From NCBI RefSeq assembly GCF_003611475.1, contig NZ_RAXT01000010.1, forward strand, positions 1 through 64,000: a DNA stretch of 64,000 nucleotides, read 5' to 3'. Position numbers and translations under genes: made by a program. The notes beneath the pieces are model-generated. The model was not told where the DNA came from. It saw nothing but the letters and a program-made list of their open reading frames with translations, and made no database searches. Shown here piece after piece: positions 38,333 to 47,527 of this stretch. Position 1 is the first letter of the stretch. Every line of letters begins with the position of its first letter. This stretch comes from Acinetobacter rongchengensis. Lineage in GTDB: Bacteria > Pseudomonadota > Gammaproteobacteria > Pseudomonadales > Moraxellaceae.

Positions 38333-38368
38333 AATATAACAAAAGCCCAATTGGGCCTTTGTTATATT
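38333..38368 (-). terminator. Long palindromic terminator after the DUF3144 gene
   Basis: A 36-base near-perfect palindrome: AATATAACAAA on the left and TTTGTTATATT on the right flank the core GCCCAATTGGGC. It ends about 17 bases after the DUF3144 stop codon and reads as a terminator on the minus strand. Confidence 0.85.
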
Positions 38369-38384
38369 GCATTATTGAAATAAA

Positions 38385-38786
38385 TTAGTGTTGATGACCA
38401 TCTTTTTTATCATGTTTATGTGTATGAAACTCTTCATTTTTTCTAAAACGAAGATAGTTGTCAAACTGCTCACAATATTCATCAAAATTGTCTTCGAGCA
38501 TCATTTGGAACTGTTGTAAGACATAAGACATGACTTGTTCTTTGGCTTCACGCATTTCTTCGCCATCTTTAAAGGTATTGGCAGCAACCCAAGTGTTAAA
38601 ACGTGCAGTTGCAAATAACATTGCTGCACTCACTTGACCACGAAGTTGTTCTGGTTTGGGTTGCTGTCCTTTTGCAGGACGACAAAATTCGTTGGCTTGT
38701 TTAATAAACTCATCAGCACGCTCAAAAAAGACAGCATTCAAAGCTTCTTCTTCGGTAACATCAGCCGCATCGATTTTTTGAGACAT
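38385..38786 (-). CDS. DUF3144 protein (paralogue A)
   Basis: 133 residues. FFERADEFIKQANEFCR, SAAMLFATARFNTWVAA and VMSYVLQQFQMMLEDNFDEY match the DUF3144 family of small helical proteins of unknown role. The C-terminus is His-rich (FHTHKHDKKDGHQH), which could bind metal (inference). GGA lies seven bases upstream of the ATG. The next upstream gene on the same strand is a second DUF3144 protein; 56 bases separate them. Confidence 0.85.
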   Translation of the reverse strand: MSQKIDAADVTEEEALNAVFFERADEFIKQANEFCRPAKGQQPKPEQLRGQVSAAMLFATARFNTWVAANTFKDGEEMREAKEQVMSYVLQQFQMMLEDNFDEYCEQFDNYLRFRKNEEFHTHKHDKKDGHQH

Positions 38787-38842
38787 GTTTTATTCCACAA
38801 CTACACATTAATTTTACGCAAGTATTATAGGCAATCCCGTAC

Positions 38843-39205
38843 TTAAACGAAACGTTTTACTTCCTCAGGATCAGCTTTTGGGAAATACGCTTCAAAATTT
38901 TCTTCATATTCATCAAGATTACTCTCAAGCATCGATTTGAATTGTTCTACATAATAATCCAAGATGACTTGACGGTCTTTTTTGAAATCATCAACGTGCT
39001 GGTAAGAACAAGCAGCATGCCACGCGCTAAAGCGAGCATTGGCATACATAAAAGAAGCACTGACTTTTCCAGGTTCAGTGGTGAGATGTGAAACTTGATG
39101 TGTTGAATCGATAAGCTGATTTGCTAAATTAATGAATTCATCTGCACGTTCAAAAAATTGCTCATCCGATTCATTATTTTCATATATTTCATCATTTTTA
39201 GACAT
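38843..39205 (-). CDS. DUF3144 protein (paralogue B)
   Basis: 120 residues, with the same scaffold as its neighbour: FFERADEFINLANQLI, SASFMYANARFSAWHAA and ILDYYVEQFKSMLESNLDEYEENF. It lacks the His-rich tail. The start MSKNDEIYENN has AAGGAAA six bases before it; the twelve-codon longer frame is rejected. The pair is a tandem duplication. Confidence 0.85.
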   Translation of the reverse strand: MSKNDEIYENNESDEQFFERADEFINLANQLIDSTHQVSHLTTEPGKVSASFMYANARFSAWHAACSYQHVDDFKKDRQVILDYYVEQFKSMLESNLDEYEENFEAYFPKADPEEVKRFV

Positions 39206-39295
39206 TCGATTTCCTTTTGTGATCTTGTTTAGCTTTTGCAACTATAGCATACTTAAAATAGCCTAAGCATAGTTGAAATGATTCAGGAAAATAAG

Positions 39296-39928
39296 ATGCA
39301 AGATGCAATTGCGGTGCAAAGTTTAAAAAGTGATATTGCATTATTAAAGCAAAATATTTGGCCGCCTGTAGATTTATCCAATGTTCAAGGTTTACCGATT
39401 TATTATGGAACAAAACAACAAGTCGATGAATATTATACGCACTGGCTTGGTTTGATTGAAAGGGCGCAAGATTTATATCAACCTTTTATGCAAGATGAAG
39501 TGTTAGATGCTGTGCAATTACCGAGTCATTTAAATTTTCCGCTGTTTTTCTTTCATGTAGACCGTATACGGATCAATAAAACCAGAGCGAAAGAATCTAA
39601 AACTTTTCGTGGCATTGCTTCATTGTTAGAAAAATGTGGGCAATTTGATGCCGAACAAGTTGCTAAAATGACACACTGGTTGAATAGTGATGATACAGCA
39701 GCATTGGTCGCACATCGGGAATTTATCGATTTAAGAACCTATGTATTTCAACATGGCCAAAGTGAATATACACGTACCCGTTTTTATGTGAATGGTATCG
39801 TGTTAAGTACAGAAAAAGATTTCGAAATTGTTGATGCAAGAGAGAAGCCACGTAAGCAACGCAATGATAGTTATCGTGATCCTTTAGCTGATAATGGCGT
39901 ATGGAAGATTTTTGGAAAGTATAAATAA
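39296..39928 (+). CDS. Hypothetical protein
   Basis: 210 residues with no signal peptide or membrane span. I do not recognise a family. Visible features are an N-terminal helix (AIAVQSLKSDIALLKQN), a Pro-rich turn (WPPVDLSNVQG), and a basic C-terminal half (AREKPRKQRNDSYRDP). It could be a nucleic-acid-associated protein, but that is only inferred from charge. AGGA lies seven bases before the ATG at 39296; an ATG six codons upstream is less well placed. It is divergent from the DUF3144 pair. Confidence 0.75.
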   Translation: MQDAIAVQSLKSDIALLKQNIWPPVDLSNVQGLPIYYGTKQQVDEYYTHWLGLIERAQDLYQPFMQDEVLDAVQLPSHLNFPLFFFHVDRIRINKTRAKESKTFRGIASLLEKCGQFDAEQVAKMTHWLNSDDTAALVAHREFIDLRTYVFQHGQSEYTRTRFYVNGIVLSTEKDFEIVDAREKPRKQRNDSYRDPLADNGVWKIFGKYK

Positions 39929-39957
39929 GAACAGATTGATCTTAAGATTTTAAGAGG

Positions 39958-39985
39958 AACACTTATATAGCTTGATATAAGTGTT
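39958..39985. terminator. Terminator-like hairpin between convergent genes
   Basis: AACACTTATAT and ATATAAGTGTT are a perfect 11-bp inverted repeat around AGCTTG, between the two convergent hypothetical genes. Confidence 0.65.
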
Positions 39986-39999
39986 TATAAATCTATAAA

Positions 40000-41004
40000 T
40001 TATTTTGCAGCATCAATTGCTTGACTTGCGACTTTATTGAATAGATTACATTCAGACTTTAATGCTTTGAGAAAAATGCCTTGCATTTTCGCGTTTATAC
40101 TTTCTTTGCCAAATAAAGTTATTGCTTGTTGATAATTTTGCTCATACTGTTTTGTTTTATTTGCATAAGAATTATATACACCGTTGTTATAATATTCGGC
40201 ATAGTAATAATTCGCGCCAATTTTAACCACAGCTTCTATAGGCATATTTGATTGAATTTTTTTTGATAAATACAATGGATATTTATTCAACGTTTTTTGC
40301 GTATATCCCAAAGGAAAAGATTTTTTTAGATCAAAGTTGGCTGAAGAGTTGCTCATATCAATATTGGCAAATGCAACATTATTTGAAGAAGTTGTGGATT
40401 TTAAGCAAGTTGCTCCAGCTGGAAACGTTTTACCGTGGAGTTTTTTTACATAATAGGCAGGATATGTTCCAACAATTTCAGTCAATGTTGAATCTAAACC
40501 AGTAAAATGATTAAACGGATGCACAAATTCACTGATTGATTTTTCAGACAAATCAATCTCTTCATATTTATCAGTGCGTATTAGTTCCTGACTTGCATTG
40601 CTTGAGAATGGAGTATAAGTCCACATTATAGATTTTTTTGATGTGGGGGTGATTTTCGAGAAGGTTGTTAGTTGATATCCAAAGTTTGGTTCATCTGTAA
40701 TTGAAGCTTGATATAAACCATCATTTGCCAAAACTGTATATAGGTATTCAGTTAGGTCTAAATTGTTACTACCATCTGTTGCATATTCTGCTTTGATATA
40801 AAGATTATTATCTTTAAGACTATATTTAACTTTTGAGAATAAATTTACATCTTTTGTCGTATATCCTACCCCATAAGCATACCACTCAGTGTCAGTTATT
40901 ACGGTATAGTTATTCAGTATATTGGAATCAAAAAGCGTCTCTGTAGCATATGTTTTTGAAAATATAAATGGTAAGACAATGATAAAAATTATTTTATTCT
41001 TCAT
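40000..41004 (-). CDS. Secreted hypothetical protein
   Basis: 334 residues with an N-terminal signal peptide (MKNKIIFIIVLPFIFSKTYA). The mature part is rich in Ser, Thr, Asn and Tyr, with many alternating hydrophobic stretches typical of beta structure, such as DTEWYAYGVGYTTKDVN and YYYAEYYNNGVYN. No catalytic motif or known domain is recognised. The composition is A+T-rich with high Asn/Lys/Tyr, a sign of a less conserved accessory gene. Confidence 0.7.
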   Translation of the reverse strand: MKNKIIFIIVLPFIFSKTYATETLFDSNILNNYTVITDTEWYAYGVGYTTKDVNLFSKVKYSLKDNNLYIKAEYATDGSNNLDLTEYLYTVLANDGLYQASITDEPNFGYQLTTFSKITPTSKKSIMWTYTPFSSNASQELIRTDKYEEIDLSEKSISEFVHPFNHFTGLDSTLTEIVGTYPAYYVKKLHGKTFPAGATCLKSTTSSNNVAFANIDMSNSSANFDLKKSFPLGYTQKTLNKYPLYLSKKIQSNMPIEAVVKIGANYYYAEYYNNGVYNSYANKTKQYEQNYQQAITLFGKESINAKMQGIFLKALKSECNLFNKVASQAIDAAK

Positions 41005-41275
41005 AAGTTATCCAAAATTATGAAAACTGGTATCTTAAGTATATAAAATATCTCACTATCATCATATTTAAATAAACTCTTTTTACAAGCTATTTCTAAT
41101 CGGGGAGGATGGGTATCAAAGGTTTGTTCTCGATGCGGAGTATTTAGAATGATCCTGTTACGATTAAATTGGGGAACGATAATTAAATTAAGATTTCTTT
41201 TTCTTTCAAATTTTTATTTAAAAACTTAGGCTTTGAATTCAAGATGTTAATTTTCGTTATTGAAGTAAAGTAATT

Positions 41276-41317
41276 AAAAAAGCGACCTATTTAGATCAAA
41301 ACAGGTCGCTTTTTTAT
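41276..41317 (-). terminator. Intrinsic terminator near the phosphatase gene
   Basis: AAAAAAGCGACCT pairs with AGGTCGCTTTTTT. It lies about 60 bases past the stop codon of the downstream-coded histidine phosphatase gene on the minus strand; A and T runs flank both sides. The rest of 41005-41275 holds no recognisable gene. Confidence 0.85.
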
Positions 41318-41377
41318 TCTCTAATGAATCAATAAATTAGCTTCATTCTATACTTAAAAGCAAATTTAAAGATAAAA

Positions 41378-42970
41378 TTACTGAATGTTATAGCATTGCT
41401 TTAATTTTAAATAATCATAATAGATACTGTTTGGTTTATAACGAGCATAATCACACGCTATTTTAAAACTGGTCTCTTTTTCATTGTAAAGCATTTTAAC
41501 CAATGTCAGGCCTTGCTTATTTTGATAAATATCCCACTGTAAATTGGCTGCCATTGGTGAAATGATTTCACCACGCCATGGGCTATTTGCATATGTATAG
41601 GTTTGATTGAATGGCAAAGGTTGCATCATTGCTTTTAATTCTAAACTGGTTGCTAAAGGAATTATAATTTCAGCATGGGCGAATCTTAAAACAGCGACAT
41701 GATTTTGCGTTTTATTCAGTACAGCATCAACTTGTTTAAATAAATCTTGTTTTAAACCTTGCGCCATATTGGTTGTATAGCCCTGAGCTGTACTAAAGCT
41801 CGGCCCTTTGCTGTAGAAATCATTAGCATCATTATATTCGGCATAAAATTGAGCTGCGCTAGTGGGCATATATGCAGTAAAACGAGTTTGTCCGAGCTCT
41901 TCTTTTAAACCACCAGAAATTGAATACAACTCATATAAATATGCAGCTGCATCAACAGGACTACTGATTTTATTTTTTCCTTTACCTGTTTCAGTGATGG
42001 TTGCACCATTGGGTGCTATAACACTATAGCTTCCGTTATTGGCAAAAACATAATTGGTTTGACCAATTTTTTGAATAAAATCAGTTTTAAATAATGGGGT
42101 TAATACATCCAGTGCAACTTTTTGTGCATTTTTGTTGGTGTTTAATTCATTCAATTTTTGCGCTAGATCTGGATTATGTTCTTCATAATCTTGATAGGCT
42201 AAACTCGCATCATATACTTTTTGATCTAGCTCGGAAGTGATAGAGGCTAAATCATCTTGAGCATTTAAACTATGAAAATATAAAAGAAAACGGTTTACAC
42301 CGCCATCAGCCAAGCTAGGGCTCACGGTACTTTTTAAGTGGGTATAACTTGCAGGGGTGATTTGCGCTGTCAAATTAGGTTGTTTTTGAATCAATTCATT
42401 GGTAAAGAATTTAGCGCTGTCTACTGCACGATCTACACCAGAGCTTGAAACTTTGATGGTTTTTCCATCTGTCACAGCCTGATTGAATAACTTCGGTAAA
42501 CGCTGTAATAGTCGATCTGCAATTCCACGATGTTCCTGAATACCAACGGCACTTTCATTGCCATAACCAAACTGGCGAATACCTTCTACACCGTAACCAA
42601 GTAAAATATTGGCTTTCATCATAGCTTCAATATCTGGCCCTAACTTTTCTCCAAGCGGTGTGAGTGCGTTGTCTTGTTTTGCTTTTAACCATAAATGATA
42701 GAGTGCTAAGTCATATTTCATACTTGAAAGCCCTCGAGAACCATGTCGAGCAACAAGTTGGGTAAATACAGGCTGAAAATCTGTAGGTACCGCGGTGTAA
42801 TCTGCAATTTTCTGCTGTGGCAGATAAGGTTGCTTAGTTTGCAGAAAGGGAATCGATGCCGTGTCTGTCGGTGGCGTCACTGTTGTTTGAGTATTTTGCT
42901 CATTACACGCGCTTAAAAACATACATGTGCTGAGAAAGAGTGTTGAATAGATCAATTTTGAATATTTCAT
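41378..42970 (-). CDS. Lipoprotein histidine acid phosphatase (phytase-like)
   Basis: 530 residues. The N-terminus is a lipoprotein signal (LFLSTCMFLSACNEQ, lipobox LSAC). The catalytic motif is LVARHGSRGLSSM (RHGxR), and the C-terminal partner is RFAHAEIIIPL (HAE in place of the usual HD), as in multiple inositol polyphosphate phosphatase-like and some acid phosphatase members. It is probably attached to the outer membrane facing the periplasm and hydrolyses phosphomonoesters such as phytate. The precise substrate is not visible. Confidence 0.88.
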   Translation of the reverse strand: MKYSKLIYSTLFLSTCMFLSACNEQNTQTTVTPPTDTASIPFLQTKQPYLPQQKIADYTAVPTDFQPVFTQLVARHGSRGLSSMKYDLALYHLWLKAKQDNALTPLGEKLGPDIEAMMKANILLGYGVEGIRQFGYGNESAVGIQEHRGIADRLLQRLPKLFNQAVTDGKTIKVSSSGVDRAVDSAKFFTNELIQKQPNLTAQITPASYTHLKSTVSPSLADGGVNRFLLYFHSLNAQDDLASITSELDQKVYDASLAYQDYEEHNPDLAQKLNELNTNKNAQKVALDVLTPLFKTDFIQKIGQTNYVFANNGSYSVIAPNGATITETGKGKNKISSPVDAAAYLYELYSISGGLKEELGQTRFTAYMPTSAAQFYAEYNDANDFYSKGPSFSTAQGYTTNMAQGLKQDLFKQVDAVLNKTQNHVAVLRFAHAEIIIPLATSLELKAMMQPLPFNQTYTYANSPWRGEIISPMAANLQWDIYQNKQGLTLVKMLYNEKETSFKIACDYARYKPNSIYYDYLKLKQCYNIQ

Positions 42971-43220
42971 TGTTAAATGAGTAGTTTAGAAAATATGCAT
43001 AACCCTATAGGTGGCATATGACGTTTTGATGACCTCATCCAAGCAATCTTTTTACTGGGCAGTTTTTAGATATTTCACTGTGTATTACCTGATCTTTTTT
43101 AAGTTGCTTGAATCTGATAATATTTTTAAATATCAATAACTTTTTAATATTTACGATGTTTTGCTCTGTGAGCATTGAATAATAATACAGCGGTTTTCTT
43201 GTTTAGTGAATGATTTAATT

Positions 43221-43250
43221 CTGACTTCAGAACGTGATAAGTTACATAAT
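43221..43250 (+). promoter_or_regulatory. Probable promoter of the tetR operon
   Basis: CTGACT (43221-43226) and CATAAT (43245-43250) are spaced 18 bases. The palindrome 43255-43271 follows immediately, covering the expected start site. Confidence 0.5.
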
Positions 43251-43254
43251 TTTT

Positions 43255-43271
43255 ATAGACGACTGGTCTAT
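43255..43271. promoter_or_regulatory. TetR-type operator palindrome
   Basis: ATAGAC-N5-GTCTAT lies 17 bases before the TetR start. Palindromes with TAGAC arms are the kind bound by TetR-family repressors near oxidoreductase genes. Autorepression of the three-gene cluster is inferred. Confidence 0.65.
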
Positions 43272-43287
43272 TATTATTTATATTTAA

Positions 43288-43893
43288 ATGATGAAACGAT
43301 CAAACAAAAGTGAAGCCACACGACAACATATCTTAGATACCAGTTTTGAATTGGTATTACGTAAAGGATTCGTCGGCGTTGGCTTACAAGAGATTTTAAA
43401 AGCCTGTGGCGTTCCGAAAGGTTCGTTTTACTATTATTTTGAGTCAAAAGAAGCGTTTGGCTGTGCGTTGTTAGCGCAATATATACATGACTATAAAGCG
43501 AAAATTGAGCAAATTTGGTTACAGACAGACGGCAGTGCCTATGCACGTTTGATGGCACTTTGGCAGGCATGGATAGAAGATCCCGTTCATGGAGGGTGGG
43601 CAGAAAATTGCCTGATTGTGAAGTTGGCAGCAGAAGTTTCTGATTTATCGGAAGATATGCGAAAAATTTTAAATTTCGGTGTGACTAAATTGACTGAGCG
43701 TGTAGCGAGTTTATTACACGAAGGCCAGCAAGAAGGTTCAATTCCAAAACACATTGATCCAAATAAAATGGCACAAGTGATGTATCAGCTTTGGTTAGGC
43801 GCTGCATTATTGGCCAAACTCGCTCAAGATAAAGCACCGCTTCATTTGGCTTTAGAGACCACACAAAATCTATTAGATCCAATTAAAGGATAA
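43288..43893 (+). CDS. TetR/AcrR-family repressor
   Basis: 201 residues. The N-terminal DNA-binding domain shows TRQHILDTSFELVLRKGF, then LQEILKACGVPKGSFYYYFESKEAF, the standard TetR helix-turn-helix (about residues 11-60). The rest is the ligand-binding helical part with LIVKLAAEVSDLSEDMR and a C-terminal YQLWLGAALLAK, resembling the C-terminal type (TetR_C_6) of AcuR/NemR-like regulators. The oxidoreductase gene starts three bases after its stop codon. The start may be ATG 43288 or the adjacent one. Confidence 0.92.
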   Translation: MMKRSNKSEATRQHILDTSFELVLRKGFVGVGLQEILKACGVPKGSFYYYFESKEAFGCALLAQYIHDYKAKIEQIWLQTDGSAYARLMALWQAWIEDPVHGGWAENCLIVKLAAEVSDLSEDMRKILNFGVTKLTERVASLLHEGQQEGSIPKHIDPNKMAQVMYQLWLGAALLAKLAQDKAPLHLALETTQNLLDPIKG

Positions 43894-43896
43894 TCT

Positions 43897-44874
43897 ATGC
43901 AAAGTATTATTCACCGTAGTTTTGGCGAACCTGTTGATGTCTTGGAATTGGCGGAAATGCCACAGCCTGAGCCGAAAGCAGGGCAAGTGCGTATTAAAAC
44001 AATTTTATCTCCCATGCATAACCATGATGTCTGGACAGTACGTGGCAGCTATGGCTATAAGCCTGAGTTACCAGCAATCGGCGGTAGTGAAGCTGTCGGT
44101 ATCATTGATGCATTAGGTGAGGGAGTGACAGGTATCGCAGTTGGACAACGTGTTGCTGTTGCTGGCGTACATGGTAGCTGGGCCGAATACTTTATTGCCC
44201 CTGCACAAGCCGTTGTTCCCTTGAACGATGCGATTCCTGATGAGTTAGCCGCACAGCTGATTGGTATGCCAATCAGTGCTTTAATGCTACTTGATTTTGC
44301 CGATATTCGAGCTGGGCAATGGATGATCCAAAATACAGCCAATGGTGCAGTCGGTAAAACTGTTGCGATGATTGCTCAAGCACGTGGCATTCATGTGATT
44401 AACTTAGTTCGCCGTCAAGAAGCAATCAGTGAAATGCAAGCACTAGGCATTCAACATGTTGTTGCAACTGATAATCCTGATTGGCAACAACAAGTTAAAG
44501 CCATTCATGCTGACCAGCCATTGTTAGTGGGGGTAGATTCGATTGGTGGGAAAGCCAGTGGAGAATTATTAAATTTATTGGCTGAAAATGCATTACTGGT
44601 TTCGTTTGGTAGCATGACTGGAGAAATGATGCAAATCTCTTCAGGTGACTTGATTTTTAAACAAGCGACAGTGAAAGGTTTTTGGGCAAGTGTGGTGAAT
44701 AAGCAAATGCCTGCGGAACGTAAAAAAGCGTTAATTATCGAGTTGTTAACACTCGCAACGCAGAACAAGCTTGTGTTGCCTGTTGAAGGGGTTTTTGAGT
44801 TTTCAGATATTTCTACAGCTGCAGCAAAAGCAACGCAAGGTGCGAGACAGGGTAAAGTTTTATTAAAGCCATAA
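43897..44874 (+). CDS. Zinc-independent MDR alcohol dehydrogenase/quinone oxidoreductase-like enzyme
   Basis: 325 residues, medium-chain dehydrogenase fold. The N-terminal substrate domain has PKAGQVRIKTILSPMHNHDVWTVRG (about residues 27-51), a GGSEAVGIIDALGEGV segment and WAEYFIAPA. The Rossmann part has NTANGAVGKTVAMIAQARG (A-x-G-x-x-G) and VDSIGGKASGELLNLL. The cysteine ligands of the structural zinc are absent, so it is of the quinone-oxidoreductase/enoyl-reductase kind using NADPH. It follows a TetR gene by three bases, probably repressed by it. Confidence 0.9.
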   Translation: MQSIIHRSFGEPVDVLELAEMPQPEPKAGQVRIKTILSPMHNHDVWTVRGSYGYKPELPAIGGSEAVGIIDALGEGVTGIAVGQRVAVAGVHGSWAEYFIAPAQAVVPLNDAIPDELAAQLIGMPISALMLLDFADIRAGQWMIQNTANGAVGKTVAMIAQARGIHVINLVRRQEAISEMQALGIQHVVATDNPDWQQQVKAIHADQPLLVGVDSIGGKASGELLNLLAENALLVSFGSMTGEMMQISSGDLIFKQATVKGFWASVVNKQMPAERKKALIIELLTLATQNKLVLPVEGVFEFSDISTAAAKATQGARQGKVLLKP

Positions 44875-44896
44875 AACTTTATTTATTAAGTCAAAC

Positions 44897-44916
44897 AGTC
44901 AGCCGAGAGGCTGACT
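44897..44916 (+). terminator. Short hairpin between the MDR and DUF1304 genes
   Basis: AGTCAGCC pairs with GGCTGACT around GAGA, followed by an A-rich stretch. It lacks a T-run and is more likely a partial terminator or mRNA hairpin. Confidence 0.5.
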
Positions 44917-44967
44917 TGAAATAAAAACCGAATATAGCAACTTGAGCATAGAAAAGGAAAAATAAAG

Positions 44968-45321
44968 ATGATTGGGCAAATATTGGTTGGATTGATTGCA
45001 ATACTGCATGTTTACATTTTGATTTTAGAAATGTTTTTATGGGATAAACCCTATGGTTTGAAAGCTTTTGGGAATACGCCTGAAAAAGCGCAACTGACCA
45101 AAGTGATGGCACAAAATCAGGGGTTATATAATGGTTTTTTAGCAGCAGGTTTATTGTGGTCTTTACTCGTACCTGAAACCTATGCAATAGCACTGGCTAA
45201 TTTCTTTTTGGGCTGTGTATTGGTAGCAGGAATTTACGGTGGCTTAACTGCAAGCAAGAAAATTATTTATATTCAAGCTGTTCCTGCACTATTGGCATTA
45301 TTGGCAGTCAATTTACTCTAA
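44968..45321 (+). CDS. DUF1304 membrane protein
   Basis: 117 residues, four hydrophobic helices: ILVGLIAILHVYILILEMFLW, LAAGLLWSLLVP, IALANFFLGCVLVAGIYGG and IIYIQAVPALLALLAVNLL. The motif WDKPYGLKAFG in the first loop and the NQGLYNGFLAAGL block are typical of DUF1304 (YqjF-like) proteins of unknown function. AAGGAAA precedes the ATG. It probably belongs to the tetR-MDR cluster. Confidence 0.85.
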   Translation: MIGQILVGLIAILHVYILILEMFLWDKPYGLKAFGNTPEKAQLTKVMAQNQGLYNGFLAAGLLWSLLVPETYAIALANFFLGCVLVAGIYGGLTASKKIIYIQAVPALLALLAVNLL

Positions 45322-45395
45322 GTGTTTTATTGAGTATGGCAGTGGTGAGTTTTTACTTACCACTTTCAATAATGATTAACTATTGTGTAGGTCAA

Positions 45396-47237
45396 TTATT
45401 TTGTAGTTGCATTCGGATTTACAGAGATATTAGGTTTGAAATTATCTGCTTGATAAATCAATTGACCTTCTTTATACGTCGCTAAAATTTTAATATTTTT
45501 TATTTGCTGTGATGGTACTTTGAGTGGATCAAGATCTAAAACAACAAAATCTGCGAGTTTGCCTTTTTCCAATGTCCCTTTATCTTTCTCCTCAAAATAT
45601 TGATATGCCGCCCAATCGGTCACAGATTTCAGCGCAATATAAGGGCTAACCCGTTGCTCTTGACCTAAAACCTCACCCGTTCGTGTGGTACGATTGACTG
45701 TTGCATCAATCACCATCATATTTTTAGGTGGGATAACAGGTGCATCATGATGTTCAGTAAAAATTAAATTCCTTTTTAATGCAGATCCAGTAGGGGAAAT
45801 ACGATTGGCACGTTCTGCACCTAGAGTTTCATGTTTATGCCAATCGCCCCAATAATAAGTATGCAAAGAGAAAAACGAAGGAATTAAACCTAAATGTTGC
45901 GCACGATCGAGTTGATCTTCTCGCATGGTTTGCGCATGAATGATGACATTACGATGATCTTCTTGGCCAAACTTTTGATTTGCCACTTCAATTGTCTCTA
46001 AATATTGGTCGATTGCAGCGTCACCATTGGCATGCGCAAGGATTTGCCAATGGTGTTGATAAGCGAGATTGATGGCATTTTGAACCGTGGATTGCTCAGG
46101 ATAAGCAGGGTAGCCACGGTAGTTGTTATTTTGTCCTTCAGGCGGGATCAAATACGGTTTTGTGAGCCATGCGGTCTTACCTTGTGGTGAGCCATCAAGG
46201 CTGATTTTGACCCCGCCAATTCGAAAATGTTTTTGATATTGCCGACTTGAGCCATATTTAAGCATATATGCTTTTTCATTGATGAGATCTGGATAAACCA
46301 CCACATCAATATTCAATTGACCAATTTCAGCAAAACTACGCCATAACTCTGCTGTACCTGCATCTGCACGGCCTTCTTGTACTGTGGTATAGCCATTCTT
46401 AATATAGGTATTCAACGCCGTTTTCGCCATATTTTGCATCATTTCAGGTGGGACTTTGCTAAAAGCTGTTGCCATCGCTGAAAATACAGCAGCTTCTTCT
46501 AATACACCATCAGGCTCTTGAGAACCCGCTTTACGACGAATAATCCCTCCTGTTGGATTAGCCGTGTGCTTATCTATGTTTAGCAATTCAAGCGCTTTAT
46601 GATTGACTGAGGCCAAATGCCCTGATTGATGCAAAATAATAATCGGTTGGGTAATGGATACTTTATCTAGATCATCTGCAGTCGGATGGCGTTTTTCTTT
46701 TAGTTGAGCATCATCATAACCATTTCCAATAATCCAGCCTTGTGTGGCCTGTACAAATGCCCGATTTTGTTGTTGCCATTCTGATAAAGCATTGAGCAAA
46801 GAGGGAATATCAGAGATATCACCATCGGGCTCAGGATATAAGTTAGCAACCGTTTGTTGTAGTCCAACACTATTGAGATGACTATGTGCATCGATAAAGC
46901 CAGGGAGTAGGGTGTAATGCTTTAAATCAATCTCTTGGCTATTATGGGGCGCTCGTTGTTTGGCTTGTTTTAAATCACCTGCAAATGTAATGCGTCCATC
47001 TTTAACCAGTAATGCTTCAACATAATGCGGCGTCATGCCCTGCATGGTTAATATTGAACCACCTCGGATTAAGATATTTTCTGAAGCTTGTGTAATTTGA
47101 GTATTTTCTTGAGAAGTTTGCTGTGATTGAACAGTTGTATATTGAGGTAGCGTTGTGCAACTGGTGATGAAGACACAACTCGTGATCGATAGTATGGGGA
47201 AAGCTGTTGGGATAAGTTCAGAAAGGCGTAGCAACAT
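45396..47237 (-). CDS. Amidohydrolase (YtcJ-like) lipoprotein
   Basis: 613 residues. The N-terminus carries a signal peptide with a lipobox-like FITSC (cleavage before Cys), so it is probably a lipoprotein. The body is a YtcJ-type amidohydrolase: ILIRGGSILTMQG, LPGFIDAHSHLNSVGLQQ (the HxH), IAHANGDAAIDQYL, VIIHAQTMREDQLDRA, HHDAPVIPP and DFVVLDLDPL. Such enzymes hydrolyse amides or formamides; the substrate is unknown. GGGGG lies about seven bases before the ATG. It stands alone. Confidence 0.88.
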   Translation of the reverse strand: MLLRLSELIPTAFPILSITSCVFITSCTTLPQYTTVQSQQTSQENTQITQASENILIRGGSILTMQGMTPHYVEALLVKDGRITFAGDLKQAKQRAPHNSQEIDLKHYTLLPGFIDAHSHLNSVGLQQTVANLYPEPDGDISDIPSLLNALSEWQQQNRAFVQATQGWIIGNGYDDAQLKEKRHPTADDLDKVSITQPIIILHQSGHLASVNHKALELLNIDKHTANPTGGIIRRKAGSQEPDGVLEEAAVFSAMATAFSKVPPEMMQNMAKTALNTYIKNGYTTVQEGRADAGTAELWRSFAEIGQLNIDVVVYPDLINEKAYMLKYGSSRQYQKHFRIGGVKISLDGSPQGKTAWLTKPYLIPPEGQNNNYRGYPAYPEQSTVQNAINLAYQHHWQILAHANGDAAIDQYLETIEVANQKFGQEDHRNVIIHAQTMREDQLDRAQHLGLIPSFFSLHTYYWGDWHKHETLGAERANRISPTGSALKRNLIFTEHHDAPVIPPKNMMVIDATVNRTTRTGEVLGQEQRVSPYIALKSVTDWAAYQYFEEKDKGTLEKGKLADFVVLDLDPLKVPSQQIKNIKILATYKEGQLIYQADNFKPNISVNPNATTK

Positions 47238-47481
47238 TTTTATCCCCCATATTTAAATTATAAAAGTTTTAAATTATAAAAAGCGATTCAGGAAAATATA
47301 TTGAGTGTCAAATCAGTAGATTGAAAATTTAACTTAGCAGAGATGGTTATTTTTGTATAGGAATAAATTAAACATTCAGTTATTGGTGTTTATCGACATC
47401 GATTTTTCAATGACGCTTAGAATTACATTGTGCACCAGAATGCAGAGAGATTGTCTCAGACCTATGTATCTAACTAGACAT

Positions 47482-47507
47482 TAAAAAAGCCACTTAAAAG
47501 TGGCTTC
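47482..47507 (-). terminator. Intrinsic terminator of rlpA
   Basis: AAGCCACT pairs with AGTGGCTT; on the minus strand the stem is followed by TTTTTTAATG. It lies about 20 bases past the rlpA stop codon. Confidence 0.85.
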
Positions 47508-47527
47508 GTTAAATGCATGCGGTGAAT

